Source: Terribacillus aidingensis (GTDB taxonomy: Bacteria > Bacillota > Bacilli > Bacillales > Amphibacillaceae). Taken from it: a stretch of DNA of 64,000 nucleotides. Shown in pieces: positions 30,616-38,075 of the stretch. The position numbers were made by a program, and so were the translations under genes. The stretch spans positions 1 through 64,000 of the forward strand of contig NZ_OBEK01000003.1 in NCBI RefSeq assembly GCF_900215625.1, given 5' to 3'. Position 1 is the stretch's first letter. Every line of letters begins with the position of its first letter. The notes below the pieces were generated by a model. The model was not told the origin of the DNA. It ran no database searches and worked only from the letters and a program-made list of their open reading frames with translations.

Positions 30616-30645
30616 GATACCTTAAATGCGATCAAGTGCTTATCT
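30603..30645 (-). terminator. Terminator of Tdi1-like immunity gene (cassette terminator 1)
   Basis: AGCACTTGAT / ATCAAGTGCT, with AAAAAA on the left that reads as the T-run on the minus strand. The same stem appears at 33088 and 34016, each after an immunity gene. Confidence 0.85.
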
Positions 30646-30656
30646 TGAGATTAACT

Positions 30657-31199
30657 CTATTCAACCGGCCCCATAAATTCTGTAATAATAAGAATATGTT
30701 CTCTTATTTTTACCTTTTTTAGATTTTCCACTTTTTCAGATCCACCTAGACCTAGTAAGGGAGTGTATCCGAAACATTCGTCATAATCAGGTCTACCATA
30801 TTTACTATAAGCTTCAGGATATGGTTCCCACATTAATTCATCATTCATAAAATCATTATCCTTTAAATCATCAAGAAAGAAATCAAAGCCAGATGAAACA
30901 ACGTGAACGAGTCCTTTCCTAAAGTTCAACAAGTTAACATATTTATCTTTTTCCCACACTATAATATCACCCATCGAGGTCGTAAAAATAGGAATTGCTT
31001 GCTCGTACCTTATATAACACCTTTCTAAAATATCCAAATACTCATCTGGATTAATTAATTTTAAAAAACCGTTTAATAATGTTCCAAAACCATATTTATC
31101 CCATACTTCTATCAGTTCTCCAGGAAGTTTATCTTTATACTTTAAGATAATCCTTTCATCAACTGTATTATGTTTTAAAAAGTTCTCAAAGGTATCCAA
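30657..31199 (-). CDS. GAD-like/DUF1851 (Tdi1-like) immunity protein
   Basis: 180 residues. An N-terminal GAD-like part (PGELIEVWDKYGFGTLLNGFLKLINPDEY) and a DUF1851 part (TSMGDIIVWEKDKY..., FDFFLDDLKD...) match the layout of Tdi1, the immunity protein of the Agrobacterium type VI DNase Tde1. It sits 19 bases downstream of the Ntox15 toxin tail, exactly the Tde1-Tdi1 pairing. Starts with TTG 31199 after AAAGGGGGG. Ends at its own terminator. Likely keeps protecting the cell from Ntox15 toxins of siblings even though the linked toxin gene looks broken. Confidence 0.82.
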   Translation of the reverse strand: MDTFENFLKHNTVDERIILKYKDKLPGELIEVWDKYGFGTLLNGFLKLINPDEYLDILERCYIRYEQAIPIFTTSMGDIIVWEKDKYVNLLNFRKGLVHVVSSGFDFFLDDLKDNDFMNDELMWEPYPEAYSKYGRPDYDECFGYTPLLGLGGSEKVENLKKVKIREHILIITEFMGPVE

Positions 31200-31218
31200 T
31201 TAAAATGCCCCCCTTTAT

Positions 31219-31881
31219 TTATTGGGTCAACTTTACATTCAAATAAGTATTCTTTATTTCTTTAGGTGACATATTCTTTGCCATTTTCCTAATTTGCTCA
31301 TCTACAATATCAATTCTATATTTCCATTGTGATCCCAAGGAGGAATTAACTCTTTTATCTCCTAAACCACCAATATTGTCTGCCCTTCCTCCTGCAATTT
31401 GATCTGGATTGTGAAGCGCAGCTTGTGTATCCATCCACTCTGAAGCCTGCTTAGTCGCATCGGCTCTTGAAAGTCCTTGCTTTCGTAGTTCAGTAATTTT
31501 ATCTTTAAGTGCTTCTTGTCTAGCCATTTTTTGAGCAGCATTTCCTTCAATTGCTCTACCTTCAGCAATATACTTCTCTCTATTTCTCAAATATTCGTCA
31601 ACTGTTAACTCATTCATCCCTTTTTCTTGGTCTTTTAATTGTCTCGCAAATTCTTCAGGATCGTGTTTTATATTTCTCTTAAATTTCACTTCTATTTCAT
31701 TTATTCTAGGTACATCATCCAAATGCCTTACATTACCCGTACCCTTAGAAACCGACCCAAGTCTATCTACTACCTTCGCAGTCCCTGCTTCTAGTTTATT
31801 AAAATTACCGGGAGATGCAAACATTATGCCATTATCTGTTGCTAAGCTAGCTTGCGGGAACATATTGAGTAATTCCCGCAT
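31219..31881 (-). CDS. Orphan toxin tail: T7SS pretoxin segment plus Ntox15 (Tde1-like) nuclease domain
   Basis: 220-residue open frame on the minus strand. Residues 5-50 (LNMFPQASLATDNGIMFASP...) are identical to the pretoxin linker of the full-length effector at 34605-36365. From residue 51 the sequence changes to an Ntox15-type domain (KHDPEEFARQLKDQEKGMN, LTVDEYLRNREKY, and ALHNPDQIAGG with the HxxD catalytic motif at H157-D160). The ATG lies in a segment frameshifted by an 8-base deletion and has no ribosome site, so this is probably a silent or displaced cassette rather than an expressed gene. The immunity gene follows directly. Confidence 0.8.
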   Translation of the reverse strand: MRELLNMFPQASLATDNGIMFASPGNFNKLEAGTAKVVDRLGSVSKGTGNVRHLDDVPRINEIEVKFKRNIKHDPEEFARQLKDQEKGMNELTVDEYLRNREKYIAEGRAIEGNAAQKMARQEALKDKITELRKQGLSRADATKQASEWMDTQAALHNPDQIAGGRADNIGGLGDKRVNSSLGSQWKYRIDIVDEQIRKMAKNMSPKEIKNTYLNVKLTQ

Positions 31882-31999
31882 CTCCCTTTTGTGCGGCTTT
31901 GATTGCTTCTTCGCCGAGTTTGTTTTTTAGAACACTTGTGGAGTTTTTAACAGAATGGCTGGCGTTTCTTAATCTGGATGATGTTTGCTGTCCTGCTTC
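31732..31999. repeat. Duplicated pretoxin DNA, orphan copy
   Basis: 31732-31869 is identical, as far as I can read, to 35118-35255. The copy then lacks eight bases (AACTTTTG on the plus strand, 35256-35263) and continues nearly identical to about 35393. The left border is exactly where the toxin domains diverge (codon after GTGN). Confidence 0.88.
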
Positions 32000-32193
32000 A
32001 CCTTCAAAAGCCCATGTGTTGACCGTAGCAATTCGGTAGTCTTCTTCGCTGATATCTTCGACTGGGTATTCGGGCTTATATCCTGAAATATATTTGGATT
32101 ATCTGGAAAATTAATATGATACTTATCAATTGATGCTTTATAATTTTCATCAGTTGGAATCTCACCTAAATATTTATTTTTCCAAATAATCAT
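31882..32193 (-). pseudogene. Remnant of the upstream part of a T7SS effector gene
   Basis: Continues the duplicated effector sequence out of frame with the toxin tail. About 31870-32000 matches 35264-35393, then about 390 bases are missing, and 32005-32090 resembles 35785-35870 (TTCAAAAGCCCATGTGTTGACC against TTCAAAAGCCCGTGTGTTGACC). Beyond 32090 the sequence is unrelated and reads IWKNKYLGEIPTDENYK in one frame, possibly another cassette scrap. It ends where the IS110 fragment begins. Confidence 0.7.
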
Positions 32194-32211
32194 TTGGTCA
32201 CTAAAACTATA

Positions 32212-32658
32212 TGGATATTGATAAACTTAGAAGAAGGAATGACTCCTGTATTTGGTTTAGAAGATGTAGGTGGATATGGACGATCGTTAGCACAGTTTTT
32301 AACCGATCATGGACAGGTTGTCAAAGAGGTAAACCCAGCTCTTTCATACGCTGAACGAAAATGCCATATGACCACACAAAAGAATGATAGCTGGGATGCT
32401 GAATGTGTAGCATGTATTTTGTTGTATAAACTGAACCATTTGCTAGATGCAAAACCGCATGGTCTATTTTGGTCGATACAACAATTGGTTACTAGAAGAA
32501 ATGCATTGGTAAAGGCGCAAGGTGCTTTAAAGAACCAACTGCACATTCAATTGAGCCACAATTACCCTAGCTATAAGAAGTTATCCTCAGAAGTAGATGG
32601 AAAAACGGCATTGGCATTTTGGAAACAATACCCGTCAGTTCTTCACAATACGCTTTGA
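32212..32658 (+). mobile_element. IS110-family transposase fragment
   Basis: About 145 residues of the DEDD N-terminal half (GYGRSLAQFLTDHGQVVKEVNP, then KNDSWDAECVACILLYKL and the helical QLVTRRNALVKAQGALKNQLH). The beginning, with the first catalytic Asp, and the whole C-terminal transposase_20 half are missing. No terminal repeats are visible, as is usual for IS110. It abuts a recombinase fragment on the opposite strand at about 32640. Confidence 0.78.
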
Positions 32659-32737
32659 TTTCCTCTTGATATTTCAAGCTATATCCATCTCTTGCTTGCC
32701 CTTGAGTTGAGACTCGTATATACCCAGCAACGTTCAA
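32637..32737 (-). pseudogene. Serine recombinase, 5' fragment (copy B)
   Basis: TTG start at 32737 after CGGGAGGTTGG. About 34 codons read VAGYIRVSTQGQARDGYSL then KYQEEIKAYCEEL, a clear resolvase N-terminus including the Ser-containing YIRVST-Q-RDG motif region. The gene is cut where it meets the IS110 fragment. Confidence 0.82.
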
Positions 32738-33103
32738 CTTTCCAACCTCCCGTTACATAAATTGTAATTTGTGTAACGCTTTTTAACGAATAGCGTGTAT
32801 TATACGGTTTTCTCCAAGAAAATAACAACCCTAATTTTTATTTGTTCTGTTTTGTTAATGCATCCTTTTGGGTTAACCATTGTTTATCGCCACGAGCCTT
32901 GTCATTCTCGTTAGTTTAAGTGCTTTGCAGTATCATAAGTATCCCAACCATATAAAATGTCATCTCGTTCGGTTCTCGCACTTTTTTCGTTAGTTAAAGT
33001 ATTACAAGGTACTCCATGATGACACTGCCATCATGAGGTCTCTATTCTACATAAGTATTCTTTACTGTTTTCAACCAATCTCATTACAAAAAAAAGCACT
33101 TGA
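32685..33103. repeat. Roughly 400-bp direct repeat, copy B
   Basis: Partner of 30200-30615, same orientation. The short reading frame present in copy A is broken here. The two copies bracket the Ntox15/Tdi1 cassette, the effector remnant and the IS110 fragment. Confidence 0.85.
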
Positions 33104-33130
33104 TACTCAAATTCAGAATCAAGTGCTATC
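33088..33130 (-). terminator. Cassette terminator 2
   Basis: AGCACTTGAT / ATCAAGTGCT stem with A-run to the left (T-run on the minus strand), after the DUF6985-like immunity gene. Confidence 0.85.
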
Positions 33131-33162
33131 TTCTATTTTATGCCACTTATTTTCCTATAAGT

Positions 33163-33648
33163 TTATAGTACGATATCTTGATATCCTACTTCTTCTACAA
33201 CTTCATCTTCAATTTTTATACCCAATCCATCCTCAATATCCCAAGACACATCGCACAATAACCCCAATCTTCTCTTACCATTCTTCCTTACTCTTCTTAC
33301 AATTAACTCAGTAGGTTTCACTAATTCTGCTAAGCGAGTTAAAGAGTCTATTTTAGGAGCAATTTTATTTGCTTGTAATTCATCTTCTAACATTTCTCTA
33401 TATTCATCGACATTCTCACTATAGTACTCATAGACTTCCTTCTCCGCCTCGCTCATAATATGGTTCATATCTTGAATAAAATTACGGAATGCATTTCTTT
33501 GTATATTTGAAAAATCAGCATCTTCATGCGCATCAACACTCAATATTATTTTTCTCTCAACATTAAACATTTTAATAGTCATTTCGCCTCGCCAGAAATT
33601 ATTTTTATATTCAAGTTCTCCAAATAACTCATCATTAATCTTTGTCAT
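33163..33648 (-). CDS. DUF6985-like immunity protein
   Basis: 161 residues. Ends with CDVSWDIEDGLGIKIEDE and VGYQDIVL, a pattern typical of DUF6985 proteins found beside polymorphic toxins. Starts ATG 33648 with GGGAGAATAAATAAA. Five bases downstream of a WHH-like nuclease fragment, which suggests it is that toxin's immunity protein. Family assignment is from memory of the motif and should be checked by profile search. Confidence 0.7.
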   Translation of the reverse strand: MTKINDELFGELEYKNNFWRGEMTIKMFNVERKIILSVDAHEDADFSNIQRNAFRNFIQDMNHIMSEAEKEVYEYYSENVDEYREMLEDELQANKIAPKIDSLTRLAELVKPTELIVRRVRKNGKRRLGLLCDVSWDIEDGLGIKIEDEVVEEVGYQDIVL

Positions 33649-33653
33649 TTTAT

Positions 33654-34004
33654 TTATTCTCCCAACTTAACTTTTATATTATATTCGCCAACTCCACCCA
33701 AATGTTTAAAGACGCTATTAATCTTACTTGGTACTAATTGAATTGTTTCCAAATCGTTAAGTTCATGCCAAGTATATTTGTTATCTTCTCTCCAATCAGC
33801 TATGTCGTCTGCTGTCCACTTTTGTTCTGGAGTACTCCATTTTTTAGCTAATTCCTCATCAGCAGTTGAAAAATTAGATTTTCGATCATTAGTCATATTT
33901 TCTAACTTAATCTCACCTTTAGAAAATGGAGAAAAGTCTAGCATACCGTTTTTGTACTCAACACCATCTTCATCAAGATATTTTTCTATTTCACCAGTCT
34001 TATA
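33654..34004 (-). pseudogene. WHH-like HNH nuclease toxin tail (C-terminal cassette fragment)
   Basis: Open frame from about 34004, bounded by a stop at 34005-34007, with no start of its own. The sequence (YKTGEIEKYLDEDGVEYKNG, WRxDNKYTWHELND, IQLVPSKINSVFKHLGG) follows the HNH/WHH pattern of polymorphic toxins. The usual WHH is WHE here, so the key second His is missing unless my alignment is shifted. It lies between the terminator of one cassette and its own immunity gene: a silent cassette awaiting fusion, or decayed. Confidence 0.7.
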
Positions 34005-34015
34005 TCAGATACCTT

Positions 34016-34056
34016 AAAAAAGCACTTGCTGTCATTTTGACAGTCAAGTGCTCTAT
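34016..34056 (-). terminator. Cassette terminator 3 (after ankyrin immunity gene)
   Basis: AGCACTTGctGTC / GACagTCAAGTGCT stem, with AAAAAA to the left. Ends the active effector operon. Confidence 0.85.
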
Positions 34057-34073
34057 TCCCAAAGTATATAGTT

Positions 34074-34583
34074 TTATAATCTTTCATCCAACTTTCGCTT
34101 GATATAATCAGCAATTTCAGTTTGCCCAAATTGCCTAGCATACTCATATGCATCCATATTTTTAATATTTTCTCCAGAGTATCTAATTGAAATATCTATT
34201 CCTTTTTCAATTAGATACTCTGCTGTTTCTTTATGTCCGCCATTAATTGCTCCAAATAACGGATTTCTTTTTGCTAAGCTTACATCTAATTCTGCACCAT
34301 TTTCTATTAAATACTTAACTATTTCCAAATGCCCCGCTCCCGCTGCCAAATTTAATGCAGAAGCATCAAAGGTACCACCTTTAGCATTAATATCTATACC
34401 TTTACTAACTAAATACTTAACTATTTCAAGTTGTCCTTTCTTGGCAGCTATATGTAACCATGTACCAAATGAAGTCATGGTATTTAAATTTTCATTATCG
34501 TCACCTATTAATTGTTTTACTTCGTCGATGTCGCCCAATTTAATTGCATTCCTTATTGCTTTGTTTATAATTTTTTGTTCCAA
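34074..34583 (-). CDS. Ankyrin-repeat immunity protein
   Basis: 169 residues made of about four to five ankyrin repeats (TWLHIAAKKGQLEIVKYLVSKG, then SALNLAAGAGHLEIVKYLIENG and PLFGAINGGHKETAEYLIEKG). Starts TTG 34583 after AAGGAGGAT. It is 21 bases downstream of the AHH toxin gene, the immunity position, and ankyrin proteins are known immunity partners in polymorphic toxin loci. Binding to the AHH domain is inferred. Confidence 0.82.
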   Translation of the reverse strand: MEQKIINKAIRNAIKLGDIDEVKQLIGDDNENLNTMTSFGTWLHIAAKKGQLEIVKYLVSKGIDINAKGGTFDASALNLAAGAGHLEIVKYLIENGAELDVSLAKRNPLFGAINGGHKETAEYLIEKGIDISIRYSGENIKNMDAYEYARQFGQTEIADYIKRKLDERL

Positions 34584-34604
34584 AACATATCCTCCTTTAT
34601 TTTA

Positions 34605-36365
34605 TTATCTTCTACTAGCTAGTACACCTAATTCTTCAAGAGTTTCAACAATATCGTCAAGGTCACCGCCTTCTAATTCAACGGCTTTTAACCGATTTAC
34701 TACTTCCTCTAGAGCATCAAGACTATGTTGTCCTACAACAGCATTTGGTGCCCAAACCAAGTTTTCCTTACCAATTATTGGATCTATCCCATACCTTTTT
34801 AATATTTCCTGACCTTCTCTAACCAGTTCTTGCTGCTTTTGACCGAGTCCTTTTTTAAACAAGATATGATGTGCATGAGGATTTATCATGGCAGTAGGTG
34901 GGTCACCTATTAATCCTCGAAGATACTTACCAAAATCCATTTTAATTAATACTTCATCATATTCTTTTGATATACCTAATTCAAACATTCTTTTTCTAAT
35001 CTCAGACAGCTCATCTACACTAAATGTATTATTTTGAATAGCATTTTTAAGCTTATTCATTTTAACGGCGTCTACATCACCTTTAACAATTATATCATCT
35101 AAATAATCATTAACAGTATTACCCGTACCCTTAGAAACCGACCCAAGTCTATCTACTACCTTCGCAGTCCCTGCTTCTAGTTTATTAAAATTACCGGGAG
35201 ATGCAAACATTATGCCATTATCTGTTGCTAAGCTAGCTTGCGGGAACATATTGAGAACTTTTGTAATTCCCGCATCTCCCTTTTGTGCGGCTTTGATTGC
35301 TTCTTCGCCGAGTTTGTTTTTTAGAACACTCGTAGAGTTTTTTACAGAATGGCTGGCGTTTCTTAATCTGGATGATGTTTGCTGTCCTGCTGTTTCTACT
35401 AGTTGTTTCACTTTAGATGTCTGAAGAGCGGTTTCACCTGCTAGTGAGGAGCTCAGTTTTGATTTATTCAGTGCGCTCCCTAAGTCGACCACTTTATTAG
35501 TGGTCCGCGCCGTTCCTGTGAAGGTTGTTGCGGCTTTTCCAACCGGCAATATATCGACAGGTGCCGCTATGCCGCGCACCCAGCGCTCTGATGTATCCAG
35601 CTCCCGTCCAGATGCCCAGTCCTTCCCGGATATAGCGCTGCCCATTTCTGCACTCGCATAAGCTGCTCCTAATACGAAACCTGCCGGCGGGCATACAACT
35701 GTAACGGCAACTGTAACAACAAGGGCGGCTATGTTAATCCAAAATTCCTTTGTGAATTGATCGTCTTCTATAGATTCATATTCAAAAGCCCGTGTGTTGA
35801 CCGCAGCAGTTCGGTAGTCTTCTTCGCTGATATCTTCGTCTGGGTTTTCCGCCTTATATTCAGCAAAAGAAGTTTTAATCTGATCGGCGTAATAATTATC
35901 CCCGCTTAGGATATCGTCTATGTTGATTTCCTTCTTCTCTGTCTCATATTCCGAATAGGCCCCGTACCCATAGTGCATGCTCTTTACTTCAACAGCGCCG
36001 ATGTGATTTTTCGTTGTATAGTTGGATATAGATGCATCACGGACTGTATGGACAAATTTATCGATGTCTTCATAGAAAGGCTGATCGATGGTATCTTCTA
36101 CAATATTGCCGACCTTTGCTGTAAATTTTTCCAAGACTCTATAATCATTGTACAGCTGCTGGTACTTATTTTCATCACTTTTGTAAGAGAAGGAGACAAC
36201 GCCGTCTGGGTCATTCCTTCTTACTGCGTCACTGGCATCCTCGAGGTTTTTGGTGACATCTTTCATTGTATCAATGCCGCCTTTTCCCCAACTTCCTAAT
36301 TCAATGAAATCTCGGATACCTTCCCTGGTGTTTTCCCATTGCTTGCTCCGATAATGTACATCCAA
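34605..36365 (-). CDS. Type VII secretion effector: PT-TG pretoxin domain plus C-terminal AHH nuclease
   Basis: 586 residues. The N-terminal 200 residues are helical and hydrophilic, without a recognisable LXG start. Residues about 205-260 hold a hydrophobic stretch followed by GSAISGKDWASGREL and WVRGIAAPVDILPVGK, the PT-TG pretoxin domain. A linker then leads to the toxin, about residues 485-575: NPHAHHILFKKG (the A-H-H motif), the helix QQELVREGQEILKRYGIDP, and ENLVWAPN...GQHS, an AHH-type HNH nuclease. ATG follows GGAGGT, overlapping the end of the small gene before it. Predicted DNase or RNase delivered by EssC to rival cells. Confidence 0.88.
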   Translation of the reverse strand: MDVHYRSKQWENTREGIRDFIELGSWGKGGIDTMKDVTKNLEDASDAVRRNDPDGVVSFSYKSDENKYQQLYNDYRVLEKFTAKVGNIVEDTIDQPFYEDIDKFVHTVRDASISNYTTKNHIGAVEVKSMHYGYGAYSEYETEKKEINIDDILSGDNYYADQIKTSFAEYKAENPDEDISEEDYRTAAVNTRAFEYESIEDDQFTKEFWINIAALVVTVAVTVVCPPAGFVLGAAYASAEMGSAISGKDWASGRELDTSERWVRGIAAPVDILPVGKAATTFTGTARTTNKVVDLGSALNKSKLSSSLAGETALQTSKVKQLVETAGQQTSSRLRNASHSVKNSTSVLKNKLGEEAIKAAQKGDAGITKVLNMFPQASLATDNGIMFASPGNFNKLEAGTAKVVDRLGSVSKGTGNTVNDYLDDIIVKGDVDAVKMNKLKNAIQNNTFSVDELSEIRKRMFELGISKEYDEVLIKMDFGKYLRGLIGDPPTAMINPHAHHILFKKGLGQKQQELVREGQEILKRYGIDPIIGKENLVWAPNAVVGQHSLDALEEVVNRLKAVELEGGDLDDIVETLEELGVLASRR

Positions 36366-36368
36366 TCG

Positions 36369-36692
36369 CTATACCTCCAGTTCATCGATTATTTTTGCGG
36401 CGATGGCTTGATCCGTTTCTATCATCTTTTCCAGTGTGTGAACGACCAATGTTGAGATGCGCGCGTAATGGTCTTGCAGTTCCATGAATTTATCGTTCGC
36501 ATCTGGATAAGCTTCTATCGCCTTCATGGCTTTGCCTGATTTGTAGAAATTAGAATCCTTGATCTTGTTAATTGCTGGAAGAGCGTTGGATTCTAAATCG
36601 TTCATAATGGCGAGCAGCGCTTTGTATATACTCGTGATTTCCGTTGGATCAATTGTAATACTAGCAGTTGAACTACCTTGTGATGCGTGCAA
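36369..36692 (-). CDS. Small helical T7SS partner protein (LXG/WXG-like), directly upstream of toxin
   Basis: 107 residues, almost entirely helical (ITSIYKALLAIMNDLES, LEKMIETDQAIAAKIIDELE). The FYKSGKAMKAIEAYPDAN segment recalls the turn between two helices in LXG and WXG proteins. Starts TTG 36692 after AGGAGGTAAGG, only three bases from the preceding stop. As the toxin itself lacks an obvious LXG, this protein may supply the missing targeting half, which is inference. Confidence 0.72.
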   Translation of the reverse strand: MHASQGSSTASITIDPTEITSIYKALLAIMNDLESNALPAINKIKDSNFYKSGKAMKAIEAYPDANDKFMELQDHYARISTLVVHTLEKMIETDQAIAAKIIDELEV

Positions 36693-37400
36693 TTACCTTA
36701 CCTCCTTCTGGCGGCGATACGGAAAGTCCAAAGCATCAAATAACAGCTTTAAAAACCAATGTTGACTGGCTTGGTAATATTGCTTTTGATACGTATCAAC
36801 CATAACCAGCTTCTCTGCTTTCGTAAGGACAAGCCATTGCTGATAGTAATTCGGATTGCGAGCAGATTGCGGCTTCACGCGTGGATGGAACAGCTCGATA
36901 TTGACCATTTCCTCACTCGCTTCCAGCTGGTTGATTTCTTCTTTATCTGCTTCTGACAATTCACGCCTTAAAAAGTTTACCTCTCCTTCCAGCGGCTCAC
37001 GGTTTATAAGCGGAACTCTCTCTCCTAGCAGTTTAAGCACAAGCGGTTTTGCCATAATATAAAGCCTGTAGGATGCTTCTTCTGTCTCCGCCAGGATGAT
37101 TACTTCATCAGACTCTTTCTCACGAAATGCGAACATCAAATTATTAATTCGAACATACTTTTGGCTAAAGAAGTATTCATACAGCGATTGAATAATAACG
37201 ATGCCATCTTTCGTCATTTTACCCTCAGAAGTGAAAATGCCTTTCTTTATAAGACGTTCATGCGCTTCTCGCCAAGGATCTTCCCCTTGAAGCTGATAAG
37301 CTTTCTTGTCAGGTAGTCCGAATAAAGCTTCTGCATCAAAAGCTGAAGCAAGCAAATACAATTCGGTAACATGAAAACTATCTGTTTCCCGCTGGCTCAT
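36693..37400 (-). CDS. T7SS effector-operon protein, DUF5081-like (possible EspG-type chaperone)
   Basis: 235 residues, soluble, with no signal peptide. The start MSQRETDSFHVTELYLLASAFD and the centre LYEYFFSQKYVRINNLMFAF have the look of DUF5081 proteins found in Firmicute T7SS loci. By analogy with mycobacterial EspG it may be a chaperone for the small partners or the toxin. Start overlaps the previous gene as ATGA. Family call is moderate. Confidence 0.6.
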   Translation of the reverse strand: MSQRETDSFHVTELYLLASAFDAEALFGLPDKKAYQLQGEDPWREAHERLIKKGIFTSEGKMTKDGIVIIQSLYEYFFSQKYVRINNLMFAFREKESDEVIILAETEEASYRLYIMAKPLVLKLLGERVPLINREPLEGEVNFLRRELSEADKEEINQLEASEEMVNIELFHPRVKPQSARNPNYYQQWLVLTKAEKLVMVDTYQKQYYQASQHWFLKLLFDALDFPYRRQKEVR

Positions 37401-37699
37401 AGATTTTTCACTTCCCTAACTAAACTATGGTTAGAAAAGTCGGCTTTATAGTCTTCCAAGTTATCCAGCGCTGTTTTCTGCAGATTGGCTGCATCTTTCA
37501 GATCACCATGATATTGAATAAGCAATTCCAAGTAAGCTAGGAAACTATCACGCGATTTGCCTTTCCAACTTGATCCTTGGACTTGAGCTAGCAGACTCTC
37601 ACTTTGAGCATACGTGTTGTTCAACGATTCTTTGAGCTTCGCTGCTGCTTCTTTAGCACTACTCAATTCCTCTTGATCAATTACAACATCTTCAGCCAT
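37397..37699 (-). CDS. WXG100-like T7SS partner protein
   Basis: 100 residues: two long helices separated by SSWKGKSRDSF, a WxG-type turn. Starts ATG 37699 (MAEDVVIDQEELSSAK) after AAAGGAGG; a longer frame is not supported. Likely co-secreted or targeting partner of the toxin, similar in role to LapA1-type (DUF3130/TIGR04197) proteins or YwqI. Confidence 0.78.
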   Translation of the reverse strand: MAEDVVIDQEELSSAKEAAAKLKESLNNTYAQSESLLAQVQGSSWKGKSRDSFLAYLELLIQYHGDLKDAANLQKTALDNLEDYKADFSNHSLVREVKNL

Positions 37700-37703
37700 T
37701 CGT

Positions 37704-38042
37704 TTAATCCTCCTTTGCCTCTTCGATTGCTTTACGGTCGTAATACAAATACCGGTCATATGCCTGATTGCTTGCTGTAACAAGTCTGCTTCGATAGTCC
37801 ATTTCCTCGTCCATATAATTGGAGAACTGCTTATCTAAGCGCTCTTGAGCAGGGAGAAAATCATTGGCAGGCATTGAATCACTTGCTACACAAGGCATGC
37901 TGTTCTTATAAGAAGAAAAGGAAGATTCCGCTTCTTGGATTAGCTTGTCATGTTCTCTCCTCAAATCTTCTAACTTATTGTAAAGATCATAATACTCGTT
38001 TCGTTTCCTCTCATTTTCTGTACCAATAAGCCAATCCCACAT
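37704..38042 (-). CDS. Helical T7SS partner protein, first gene after essC
   Basis: 112 residues, charged and helical (ENERKRNEYYDLYNKLEDLRR, with NDFLPAQERLDKQFSNYMDEEM later). Starts ATG 38042 after AAGGAGTG; a longer frame adds eight residues before that site. Comparable in size and place to LapA2-type (DUF3958) or YwqH-type proteins, but I cannot fix the family. Confidence 0.68.
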   Translation of the reverse strand: MWDWLIGTENERKRNEYYDLYNKLEDLRREHDKLIQEAESSFSSYKNSMPCVASDSMPANDFLPAQERLDKQFSNYMDEEMDYRSRLVTASNQAYDRYLYYDRKAIEEAKED

Positions 38043-38075
38043 TTGGCACTCCTTCCCCTCTTCCATTCAGAGATT

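Noticed and set aside
30200-33103. Possibility that the direct repeats are the ends of an intact transposon
   Set aside because: Each copy contains a gene start rather than a terminal repeat, and the transposase inside (IS110) is itself only a fragment.
33033-33314. 93-codon plus-strand frame in the cassette region
   Set aside because: Opposite to the DUF6985-like gene and its terminator; composition looks random.
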